This document shows, one piece after another, positions 1 to 6,590 of a stretch of DNA of 21,086 nucleotides. Position 1 is the stretch's first letter. Each line of letters opens with the position of its first letter. The stretch comes from an uncultured Clostridia bacterium (lineage in GTDB: Bacteria; Bacillota; Clostridia; Lachnospirales; Lachnospiraceae). A program made the position numbers and the translations under genes. A model generated the notes under the pieces. It worked only from the letters and a program-made list of their open reading frames with translations. It made no database searches and was not told where the DNA came from. The stretch covers positions 1 through 21,086 of the forward strand of contig CAMODY010000011.1 in NCBI GenBank assembly GCA_946611595.1, written 5' to 3'.

Positions 1-1037
1 ACGATCATTCCGAGTCTGTCGCAGTCGTAATAGAACTGCGCCGGCTCAATCTTAATATGTTTTCTTAAGGTATTAAATCCCAACTCTTTCATAGCCAGGA
101 TGTCCTCTTCAAAACAAGAAGGGTCCGGAGGTGTACAAAGCCCATCCGGCCAGTAGCCTTGGTCTAAGAGTCCGTGGAAGAAATACGGTTTTCCGTTCAG
201 GCAGAGGCGAGGTCCGTTTTCCGTATCCTGTATTGATAATGTGCGCAGGGCAAAATAGGACTGAACCTCATCCTTTCCGCAGCGAATCGTAAATTCAAAG
301 AGTTTAGGATCATCCGGTGTCCAGCAGACAGGATCTTTTGGCGAAAGCGTAGCGGATCCTGAAATCAGAGGAACCTGTTCCCCTTCAAAGAGGAGATAGC
401 CTTCTTCGTCGTTCGTGTTTTCTGAGGTCTGAACAGTGATTTTTGCAGCTGAAAGGCTTAGCTCTATTTGTATTTTCTGAATATAGTTTTCCGGAACGAC
501 TTCAATCCAGACGCTTTGCCAGATTCCGGAAAACGGGGTGTACCACATGCCTCCTCGCTTTAAGGTCTGCTTGCCATAGGGGAATTCTTTTCGCTTGAGG
601 TCATCTGTCACACAGATTGAAATTGTATTTTCTTCTTTCAAAAATGCCGTGATGTCGATTCCAGCATAGCCTTCGAAGGTCTTGATATGGGAAACAAATT
701 GATCATTGATATAAACATCAGCTTCCTGGTCAACTGCATCTATATGAAGAATCACACACTCGTTTTCCGCAAAAGAAATCTGCGGAAGTTCTCTGGAATA
801 CCATAAAGGCGTGCCTTCCGGGAAATGCTTCTGTATCCCGGAAAGCTTTGACTCAACAGGGTAGGGGACCCGGATCTGGCTTGTGTACATTTCAGCATCA
901 TGCGCAGTGAAATCCCAGAGGCCATTGAGGCATATAAAGCTTTCCCTCTTAAACTGAGGGCGCGGATAAACGTCCCAGGGAATCTTCGGGATGCTTTCAT
1001 GTCCGTATGTACTTAATTCGCAGAATTGTTTGGCCAA
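1..1037 (-). CDS. Glycoside hydrolase family 2 protein, N-terminal part (3' end outside window)
   Basis: Cytoplasmic-type glycosidase of family GH2 (beta-galactosidase, beta-glucuronidase or beta-mannosidase class; substrate not decidable). There is no signal peptide. The 345 visible codons cover the sugar-binding jelly roll (about residues 25-180, with YPRPQF near 24-29 and SGIWQSVWIE at 170-179), the immunoglobulin-like domain (about 183-285) and the start of the TIM barrel (NGKPYFFHG at 281-289, LGFNTLRKHIKIEP at 319-332, YYDCDRLGM at 336-344). The barrel entry reads RKH rather than the common RxSHYP form. The catalytic Glu residues lie beyond the left edge. The start is a TTG at 1035-1037: an in-frame TAA lies ten codons upstream, no ATG or GTG lies between, and AGGAG sits 4 bases before it. 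It is 47 bases downstream of the MFS gene on the same strand and probably co-transcribed, which suggests the transporter imports its substrate. Confidence 0.9.
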   Translation of the reverse strand, partial: MAKQFCELSTYGHESIPKIPWDVYPRPQFKRESFICLNGLWDFTAHDAEMYTSQIRVPYPVESKLSGIQKHFPEGTPLWYSRELPQISFAENECVILHIDAVDQEADVYINDQFVSHIKTFEGYAGIDITAFLKEENTISICVTDDLKRKEFPYGKQTLKRGGMWYTPFSGIWQSVWIEVVPENYIQKIQIELSLSAAKITVQTSENTNDEEGYLLFEGEQVPLISGSATLSPKDPVCWTPDDPKLFEFTIRCGKDEVQSYFALRTLSIQDTENGPRLCLNGKPYFFHGLLDQGYWPDGLCTPPDPSCFEEDILAMKELGFNTLRKHIKIEPAQFYYDCDRLGMI

Positions 1038-1063
1038 ACGCTCTCCTATCTTATTGCGATTTG

Positions 1064-1076
1064 TTTACAGTGTAAA
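1064..1076. promoter_or_regulatory. 13-bp perfect palindrome between MFS and GH2 genes
   Basis: TTTACA-G-TGTAAA is a perfect odd palindrome in the 47-base gap before the GH2 gene. The half-site TTTACAGT occurs again at 2423-2430, in the leader of the MFS gene. It could be an operator for a local sugar regulator. The one-base centre makes an RNA hairpin unlikely. No regulator gene is visible, so the role is a guess. Confidence 0.3.
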
Positions 1077-1084
1077 AAGGTTTA

Positions 1085-2401
1085 TTATGACGAAGCAGTT
1101 TTCTTGTTTTCTGAGTTCTTTAGCATATGGAAAATAACCAGCAGTACCGGCACAATGCAGACCGCTGCGATCAGTGCTGCAAGGAAAATATTGGTATTTG
1201 GAATAAATGATGTTGTTCCATCAGAGTTTATGATCTGCTCAGCGTTCTTTAAAACGGCCGCGCCAATTGCAGGGCCGATGATGCCAGGGATCAGGACTTG
1301 TCCGACAATGCGGAGCCCCTGGAACATTCCGGCTCTGTTTTCAGGGGTATAGTCACGGATCATTGCGCCAAAGACTGCCATACCTGCAAGATAGCCGCTC
1401 ATCATGAAGAGGGATCCGATAAAGACCAGAGCAGTACCCTTGAAGAAGAGCAGAAGGAGATAGCCGATGGCCAACATGATCAAAGCAGGAACCACTGCTA
1501 CTTTAAAATGCACCCTGTCATAAAACTTTCCGTAAAAGAAGGTTACGAGTGCAGCAACTATGATGGCCGGGGCCATAACTAAAACATAGTTTTCCATGCC
1601 AAGAGAAACCTCGTAATAAAGAATCAGATAAGGCATGAAGATCTGAATGGAAATATTAAAAATCGCAAACGCAGCAAGGGAAGTATAAAGTACCGGATTC
1701 TCTTTCATAACAGAAGGACGAAAGCCGTAAACAATATTCGCCCAATACTTATTGTTTGCAGATTTATCAATTGCAGGCTCTTTAACAATAAAGATTCCGA
1801 GGATTCCGATCACAGACACTGTAATTCCAATGATCAAAAAGATCGTTGTCCAGCTCTCGGGAAGGTCAAGGTCAAATCCCATAAAGCCACCGAAAACAAC
1901 AAGGATCGCAACGAGCGGCATCATTGCGTTGATGCCTTCTGCGCCGCCTCTGTTTGTAGAATCGGTAGAATCTGTCAGCCATGCATTAAAGCAGGCATCA
2001 TTTGCAGTGGATCCGAAAAAGGTCATCACGCAGTCCATAATGATAACCAGCGTAACACCAATAGAAGCGGCGGAGGTTGTGACTGCAAACATAGAGCTGA
2101 TTACATCAGAACGGATAAAGGCAAAGGCAAGAATTGTGATGCCCCAGATGATATAGCCGCCGCAGATAAAGACCTTTCGCTTTCCAAGCTTGTCGGACAG
2201 AGCTCCTATAAAGATCGTAGTCAGCGTTGCCACGACAGCACTTGCAGCTACCATAAAGGAGATATCGCTTGCTGAAGCCCGGAACATCTTGTAGATGAAT
2301 ACATTGAAATACATATTTTCGACAACCCAGGCAACCTGGCCGATCAGGCTGAAGATCACGAGTGTCGTCCAGAATTTCGCAGATAACTTTGTCTTTTTCA
2401 T
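1085..2401 (-). CDS. MFS transporter, probable sugar or glycoside importer
   Basis: Integral membrane carrier of the major facilitator superfamily, 438 residues with about 12 hydrophobic segments. The loop after TM2 carries the MFS signature as GALSDKLGKRKVF. A second-half segment, ENRAGMFQGLRIVGQ, is the kind seen in sugar/cation symporters of the GPH or SLC45-like groups. It probably imports a glycoside that the GH2 enzyme encoded downstream then cleaves; this is inferred from the pairing, since no substrate-specific residue is recognised. The reading frame opens at an ATG at 2411-2413, but the ATG at 2399-2401 is preferred: GGAG lies 6 bases upstream of it (the first ATG is itself part of that site), and the protein then begins MKKTKLSAKFW. 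No truncation is seen. Confidence 0.88.
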   Translation of the reverse strand: MKKTKLSAKFWTTLVIFSLIGQVAWVVENMYFNVFIYKMFRASASDISFMVAASAVVATLTTIFIGALSDKLGKRKVFICGGYIIWGITILAFAFIRSDVISSMFAVTTSAASIGVTLVIIMDCVMTFFGSTANDACFNAWLTDSTDSTNRGGAEGINAMMPLVAILVVFGGFMGFDLDLPESWTTIFLIIGITVSVIGILGIFIVKEPAIDKSANNKYWANIVYGFRPSVMKENPVLYTSLAAFAIFNISIQIFMPYLILYYEVSLGMENYVLVMAPAIIVAALVTFFYGKFYDRVHFKVAVVPALIMLAIGYLLLLFFKGTALVFIGSLFMMSGYLAGMAVFGAMIRDYTPENRAGMFQGLRIVGQVLIPGIIGPAIGAAVLKNAEQIINSDGTTSFIPNTNIFLAALIAAVCIVPVLLVIFHMLKNSENKKTASS

Positions 2402-2437
2402 ATGCCGCTCCATTCATACATATTTACAGTTTTTTTC

Positions 2438-2466
2438 ATTATACTACGTTTTGATTTTATTGACCT
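2438..2466 (-). promoter_or_regulatory. Predicted promoter of the MFS-GH2 operon
   Basis: On the minus strand there is a perfect TATAAT (2443-2438), 17 bases from AGGTCA (2466-2461), a weak -35 matching 3 of 6. The start point would be near 2431, giving a leader of about 30 bases. The -35 overlaps the asnB -35 on the other strand. Confidence 0.55.
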
Positions 2467-2488
2467 TTTTTTCTATGCGTTGTAAAAT
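2460..2488 (+). promoter_or_regulatory. Predicted sigma-A promoter of asnB
   Basis: TTGACC (2460-2465), 17-base spacer, TAAAAT (2483-2488); each box matches 5 of 6. The start point would be about 2495-2497, leaving a leader of about 66 bases. Confidence 0.7.
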
Positions 2489-2506
2489 TGCTTTCAGCAA
2501 GGCAAA

Positions 2507-2550
2507 GGGGTCTTCGGCAGAGAAGTTGTCAAAGACTCCATTTTTATTTT
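2507..2550 (+). terminator. Terminator-like hairpin in the asnB leader (possible attenuator)
   Basis: GGGGTCTT (2507-2514) can pair with AAGACTCC (2532-2539) to give 8 pairs with one G-U. The loop is 17 bases. The tail TTTTTATTTT (2541-2550) follows one base later and the asnB ribosome site AGGAG starts at 2551. The hairpin lies between the promoter and the start codon, so it can act only on asnB. No T-box, leader peptide or known riboswitch fits in a leader this short. Confidence 0.45.
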
Positions 2551-2562
2551 AGGAGAACCATT

Positions 2563-4413
2563 ATGTGCGGAATCGCAGGATACATCAGTAATAACGGAAT
2601 TGATCAGAAGGTCCTTAAAAATATGACAGACCGGATCGCTCACAGAGGACCGGACGGAGAGGGTTTTTTTACCGATGAGCTTTGCGGTTTAGGACACAGG
2701 CGCCTTGCGATCATTGACCTTCATACCGGCGATCAGCCAATCTACAACGAGGAAAAAGATGTTATCGTTGTTTTCAATGGTGAGATCTATAATTTCCAGA
2801 CCTTAAGAGAAGAATTAAAAACGGCAGGACATACATTTGCAACGCAGACAGATACGGAAGTCTTAGTACATGGCTACGAAGAGTGGGGCACGGATCTCAC
2901 AAAAAAATTACGCGGTATGTATGGTTTTGCCATCTGGGATCAAGCGAAACAGCAGCTCTATTTAGCGCGCGATAAATGGGGAATCAAGCCAGTCTATTAT
3001 TACCGTACCGAAACCGGACTACTTTTTGCATCTGAGATCAAGGCGTTTCTTGATCATCCGGAGTTTGAAAAAAAGTTCAATGAAACGATTCTTGCGTCTT
3101 ATCTTTGTTTTAACTCCACACCGACAGAAGAGACTTTCTTTCAGGGCGTATTCCGCTTAGAGCCGGGCCATCAGATGATCTGTAAATATGAAGATGGCGA
3201 AGGAAATCCGGATGCGCAGACCCATCTCAGCTGCAGAATCGAGAAATTCTTTGAGTTGGATCTTGAAGAAGCTGCAGAGTATCAGCCGGAAGAGACGGCT
3301 GAGAAAATTGGTGAGGCAATGGAAAACTCGGTTAAGGCCCATGGCTTTGCAGATGTTGAGGTTGGCGGATTTTTATCAAGTGGAATCGACTCCTCCTATC
3401 TGGTCTCCCTTGCGAAACCACAAAAGACATTTACGGTTGGTTACGCAGATCCGAGATATGATGAGATTTCCTATGCAAAAGATCTTTCTGAAAAACTCGG
3501 AATCGAAAACTATTCCAGACAGATCACAAAAGAAGACTATATTATGGCATTCCCGAATATTCAGTATCACATGGATGAGCCGCTTGCAGATCCGGCAGCG
3601 ATTGCTCTTTATTTCGTTGCAGAAAAAGCATCAGAATATGTAAAGGTCGTAACCAGTGGAGAAGGGGCGGATGAGCTCTTTGGAGGCTATCTTTCTTACA
3701 GGGAAGAAATTGATCAGGGTTGGTATATGAAGATCCCGTACCCAATCCGTAGAGCTGCTTCTGCTGTAGCAGGTCTGCTTCCTGAGTTTCCCGGTAGAAA
3801 TTTTGTGTACCGCAGGGGACTTAAACTTGAAGATAATTACATTGGGCTTGGAAGGGTCTTTAGCGATAAAGAAGCTCTTTCTGTAGTTAATAATAAAAGG
3901 CAGATTTCAACAAAAGAAATTACAGCGCCGTTCTTTAATGCCCATAAAAATGCGCCGTCCATGGTAAAACGCCAGATCATTGACTATTATTTCTGGCTGG
4001 TGAAAGATTTCCTGCATGCAGTCGACAGAAATACGATGATGTTCGGCCTTGAGGCAAGAACGCCTTTCCTGGACGATGAAGTTTATAAAGTCGCAAGAAG
4101 CCTTCCAAAAGCTGCTAAGATCAATGCTGAGACCACTAAACCTGCACTTCGTCTGGCAGCATCTAAGGTGATCCCGAATGAAGCTTATAAAAAGAAAAAG
4201 CTGGGCTTTCCGGTGCCGCTTAGAGCGTGGATGAAAGAAGAAGGGCTTTTTCAGGAAATCGAAAAGAAGTTTAACAGTGAAATTGCAAAGCAGTTTTTTG
4301 ATATCCCTAAGATAAACAAACTGCTTGCCACTTTCAAAAGCGGCAAGCAGGATTGTTACAAAAAAGTATGGACGATCTATACCTTTTTAGTTTGGTATGA
4401 TCAGTTCTTTTAA
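2563..4413 (+). CDS. asnB: Asparagine synthetase, glutamine-hydrolysing
   Basis: Makes asparagine from aspartate, ATP and glutamine in the cytoplasm. The 616-residue protein has the full two-domain layout. The N-terminal Ntn glutaminase domain has Cys2 as nucleophile (MCGIAGYI), then HRGPDGEG, GHRRLAIID and FNGEIYN. The C-terminal synthetase domain has a pyrophosphate loop SSGIDSS at 272-278 and SGEGADELFGGY further on. The loop reads SSG where many homologues have SGG; that variant is in keeping with clostridial AsnB-like proteins. The start is the ATG at 2563, because Cys must follow Met directly and AGGAG lies 7-8 bases upstream; the longer open frame is not needed. The gene has its own promoter and a leader hairpin, and overlaps xpaC tail to tail by 4 bases. 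Confidence 0.95.
   Translation: MCGIAGYISNNGIDQKVLKNMTDRIAHRGPDGEGFFTDELCGLGHRRLAIIDLHTGDQPIYNEEKDVIVVFNGEIYNFQTLREELKTAGHTFATQTDTEVLVHGYEEWGTDLTKKLRGMYGFAIWDQAKQQLYLARDKWGIKPVYYYRTETGLLFASEIKAFLDHPEFEKKFNETILASYLCFNSTPTEETFFQGVFRLEPGHQMICKYEDGEGNPDAQTHLSCRIEKFFELDLEEAAEYQPEETAEKIGEAMENSVKAHGFADVEVGGFLSSGIDSSYLVSLAKPQKTFTVGYADPRYDEISYAKDLSEKLGIENYSRQITKEDYIMAFPNIQYHMDEPLADPAAIALYFVAEKASEYVKVVTSGEGADELFGGYLSYREEIDQGWYMKIPYPIRRAASAVAGLLPEFPGRNFVYRRGLKLEDNYIGLGRVFSDKEALSVVNNKRQISTKEITAPFFNAHKNAPSMVKRQIIDYYFWLVKDFLHAVDRNTMMFGLEARTPFLDDEVYKVARSLPKAAKINAETTKPALRLAASKVIPNEAYKKKKLGFPVPLRAWMKEEGLFQEIEKKFNSEIAKQFFDIPKINKLLATFKSGKQDCYKKVWTIYTFLVWYDQFF
4312..4350 (-). terminator. Probable terminator of telA-xpaC, embedded in the 3' end of asnB
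   Basis: CTGCTTGCC (4321-4329) and GGCAAGCAG (4342-4350) form a perfect 9-pair stem, with an inner CTT/AAG extension after one mismatch. Read on the minus strand the hairpin is followed by TTTGTTTAT (4320-4312). It lies 60-89 bases after the xpaC stop, inside asnB codons. The plus strand has no T tract after the stem, which fits a terminator for the minus strand only. Confidence 0.55.
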
Positions 4414-5264
4414 TGCACGAGGTCTTTCTCTTTTTCAGCCTCGTTTTCTTTTTCAGCAGCCTGGTTAACAGCATCGATGACGCTCATATCGTCTTCTACT
4501 ACCACGCTGCCAGCCGGAGCATCGATGACCTCTAAAGGTTCGTCGTAAATGGAAGCTTCATTTACAGGACCCTGAGTGAAGTCTTCTTCGTCTAAAAGAC
4601 CGTCTCTCTTGATCGCTATTGCCATAGCTTCAATATCAACCGTCATATCAAGCTTATCATCTTCAAACAGGTTCTGATATTGTTTTCCGGAAGCCTTTCT
4701 GAAATCGATCAGGAAGTTTTCAACCTTATCCGTATTCTCCTGCGTTACTACAGCATTTGCTTCGAGTCTGTGGTATTTCGTCAATACCTCGGCCAGAGTA
4801 GGGATGTAGTAGTTTAAGAATTGACGACTGTTCTTGATCTTTTCCGGTTTTTCTCTTAAAGCCTGCAGAAGTTTATCGAGTGATGCGCAGACATCATTTC
4901 CGGACTTGCTGATCTCAGGATTATGGATCCTTGCAAGAATCTTGCGAGCGGTTAAAAGGTCGGCTCGACCTTTATTGATAACAGCTGCCTGTTCCGGCGG
5001 CAGATTTGTTGTATTGGTCTGTGTCTGCGGAGATGGATTCGTTTGCGGACTTGGCGTATCTTTTTTCAGCGCTTTTGCTGCTTTGTTTGCCAATATTATG
5101 ATAAGGATCAGAGCGATAACTAAAATCGCAACTGCAATTCCGGCAATCCATGCAAAGGCAGAGAAAATAGACGGAATAAACCGTTTGATAAGTGCCAGGG
5201 CAGCGATACCAACGACCACTACCGCAAGACCTCCGAAACAACCTAATGAACGATTTCCTTTCAT
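4410..5264 (-). CDS. xpaC: XpaC-like membrane protein
   Basis: A 284-residue protein of the XpaC family (named for 5-bromo-4-chloroindolyl phosphate hydrolysis; the true biochemical role is unknown). Two hydrophobic segments at about residues 9-27 and 33-60 anchor it. A Pro/Thr/Gln/Asn-rich linker follows at about 68-90, then a helical XpaC domain at about 94-230 (ADLLTARKILARI and LNYYIPTLAEVLTKYHRLE), and an acidic tail. It lies 23 bases after telA on the same strand. The xpaC-telA pair is conserved in Firmicutes (for example B. subtilis xpaC-yaaN), so a joint envelope or stress role is likely. The start ATG (5262-5264) has GGAG 9 bases upstream. The stop overlaps the asnB stop region, and no terminator lies between the two genes. 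Confidence 0.85.
   Translation of the reverse strand: MKGNRSLGCFGGLAVVVVGIAALALIKRFIPSIFSAFAWIAGIAVAILVIALILIIILANKAAKALKKDTPSPQTNPSPQTQTNTTNLPPEQAAVINKGRADLLTARKILARIHNPEISKSGNDVCASLDKLLQALREKPEKIKNSRQFLNYYIPTLAEVLTKYHRLEANAVVTQENTDKVENFLIDFRKASGKQYQNLFEDDKLDMTVDIEAMAIAIKRDGLLDEEDFTQGPVNEASIYDEPLEVIDAPAGSVVVEDDMSVIDAVNQAAEKENEAEKEKDLVH
4417..4454 (+). terminator. Possible terminator of asnB, embedded in the 3' end of xpaC
   Basis: ACGAGG (4417-4422) pairs with CCTCGT (4439-4444) and is followed at once by TTTCTTTTTC (4445-4454). The stem is only 6 pairs and the loop is 16 bases, so this is a modest candidate. It starts 4 bases after the asnB stop and lies within the last codons of xpaC on the opposite strand. 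Confidence 0.4.
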
Positions 5265-5287
5265 AACGTATTACTCCGTATCAGCTC

Positions 5288-6499
5288 TTACTGATTGTTT
5301 CCATCCGTAGTTTTAAATTCAGCATTACGGATGTCTAAAAGTTTCTGCTTAAGCTGTGCTTCTACCTCGCCAAGCTGATCTTCTGCAGCACGGCGTTTGA
5401 GGCGGCCTTCCTCCTGAATCTTGATCACTTCATCTAAAGAAGCGATCAGTTCTTCATTTGCATGTGTAACGGTCTCAATATCGATGATTCCGCGCTCGCT
5501 TTCTTCTGCGATTTCAACAGATCCCTGATGAAGTTTTTCTGCATTCTTCTGGATCAATTCATTTGTAAGGTCATTAACTTCCTTCTGTGCATTCATAGCC
5601 TCTTCGGAATGGATCATGCCCATTGCAAGAACCATCTGGTTTTTCCACAGAGGAATGGTATTGCTTAAAGTAGACTGGATCTTTTCTACCATTAATGTAT
5701 CGCTGTTCTGGATCAGACGGATCTGCGGTGCCATCTGCATACTGATCGTACGGGTCAGTTCCAAATCATAAAGTTTTTTATCAAAACGGTCGCAGAGAGC
5801 AGCATAGTCATTTGCAGCCTGTGCGTCTTCAGTAAGACCGGTTTCTTTTGCTTTGTTCTGGAGTTCGACAAGCGTTGTCGTCTGTGCTTTCTCCAGGGCT
5901 TTCTTTCCTGCAAGGATGTACATGGTAAGCTCTTTGAAGTATAAGAGGTTGGAGTCGTACATCTTGTCCATCATAACGATATCCGTTGTCAGCTGGTTCT
6001 GGTGATCCATCAGAACGCCGGAAATCTTATCGACGTTTGCATCAGCAGAATCATAGCGAGCTTTCAGCTGTGCAAGCTTATTTCCCTTTTTCTTAAACCA
6101 GCCAAGAATACCTTTTTTCTCTTCTTCTCCAACACTGAAGCCTTTCAGCTCAGCAACTAAAGAAGCAATGGCATTTCCAACTTCGCCAAGATCTTTTGTT
6201 CTTACGCCCTCTAAAGCGCTGTCGGAAAACTCTGCGATCTTCTTCTGACTTGCAGCACCATACTGAAGAACGACATTGGTATTTGAGAGGTCGATCTGTT
6301 CTGCAAAATCATCGACCATCCTTTGCTCTTCTTCTGTAAGATTAACATCTTCCATGTAATGAGCAGCGTCAGGTTTTTCCGGGGTTTCTTTTAAAGATAC
6401 CGTATCGAGCGGTGCGGAAACCGGAGCGACCGTCGGCAGTGATTCCAGATTCAGTGTCGGAACTTTAGGGTCAAGTTCCAATTTAATTTTCTCAGACAT
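5288..6499 (-). CDS. telA: TelA family (toxic anion resistance) protein
   Basis: A 403-residue soluble, mostly helical protein of the TelA/KlaA family, linked in other bacteria to tellurite and other envelope or oxidative stresses; its biochemical action is not established. The N-terminal 60 residues are Pro-rich and look disordered. The family core follows, including FKKKGNKLAQLKARYDSADANV, MDKMYDSNLLYFKELTMYI and IPLWKNQMV. The length is usual for the family. The open frame extends 13 codons upstream, but the ATG at 6497-6499 is chosen because GGAGG lies 6 bases ahead of it and the longer start has no ribosome site. It is followed by xpaC. The upstream region carries a long inverted repeat and a promoter candidate (described separately). 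Confidence 0.9.
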   Translation of the reverse strand: MSEKIKLELDPKVPTLNLESLPTVAPVSAPLDTVSLKETPEKPDAAHYMEDVNLTEEEQRMVDDFAEQIDLSNTNVVLQYGAASQKKIAEFSDSALEGVRTKDLGEVGNAIASLVAELKGFSVGEEEKKGILGWFKKKGNKLAQLKARYDSADANVDKISGVLMDHQNQLTTDIVMMDKMYDSNLLYFKELTMYILAGKKALEKAQTTTLVELQNKAKETGLTEDAQAANDYAALCDRFDKKLYDLELTRTISMQMAPQIRLIQNSDTLMVEKIQSTLSNTIPLWKNQMVLAMGMIHSEEAMNAQKEVNDLTNELIQKNAEKLHQGSVEIAEESERGIIDIETVTHANEELIASLDEVIKIQEEGRLKRRAAEDQLGEVEAQLKQKLLDIRNAEFKTTDGNNQ

Positions 6500-6510
6500 A
6501 ATTGACCTCC

Positions 6511-6552
6511 TAAAATAAAATACTGTGAGATTATCCATATAACCTCACAGTA
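6511..6552 (-). terminator. 14-pair inverted repeat with T-rich tail between the LtaS-like gene and telA
   Basis: On the minus strand TACTGTGAGGTTAT (6552-6539), loop ATGG, then ATAATCTCACAGTA (6534-6521) form 14 pairs including one G-U. The run TTTTATTTTA (6520-6511) follows directly, then the telA ribosome site. The likeliest role is a terminator for the LtaS-like gene, which stops at 6591. It may also be a leader hairpin or an operator for telA. Confidence 0.6.
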
Positions 6553-6581
6553 ATCATACTATATTAGAACTCTTTTTTAAA
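6553..6581 (-). promoter_or_regulatory. Predicted promoter of telA-xpaC
   Basis: On the minus strand TTTAAA (6581-6576), 17-base spacer, TATGAT (6558-6553). The start point would be near 6546, inside the left arm of the 6521-6552 inverted repeat. The -35 matches only 4 of 6 and the AT-rich context makes chance matches easy. Confidence 0.4.
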
Positions 6582-6590
6582 GATGATTTG

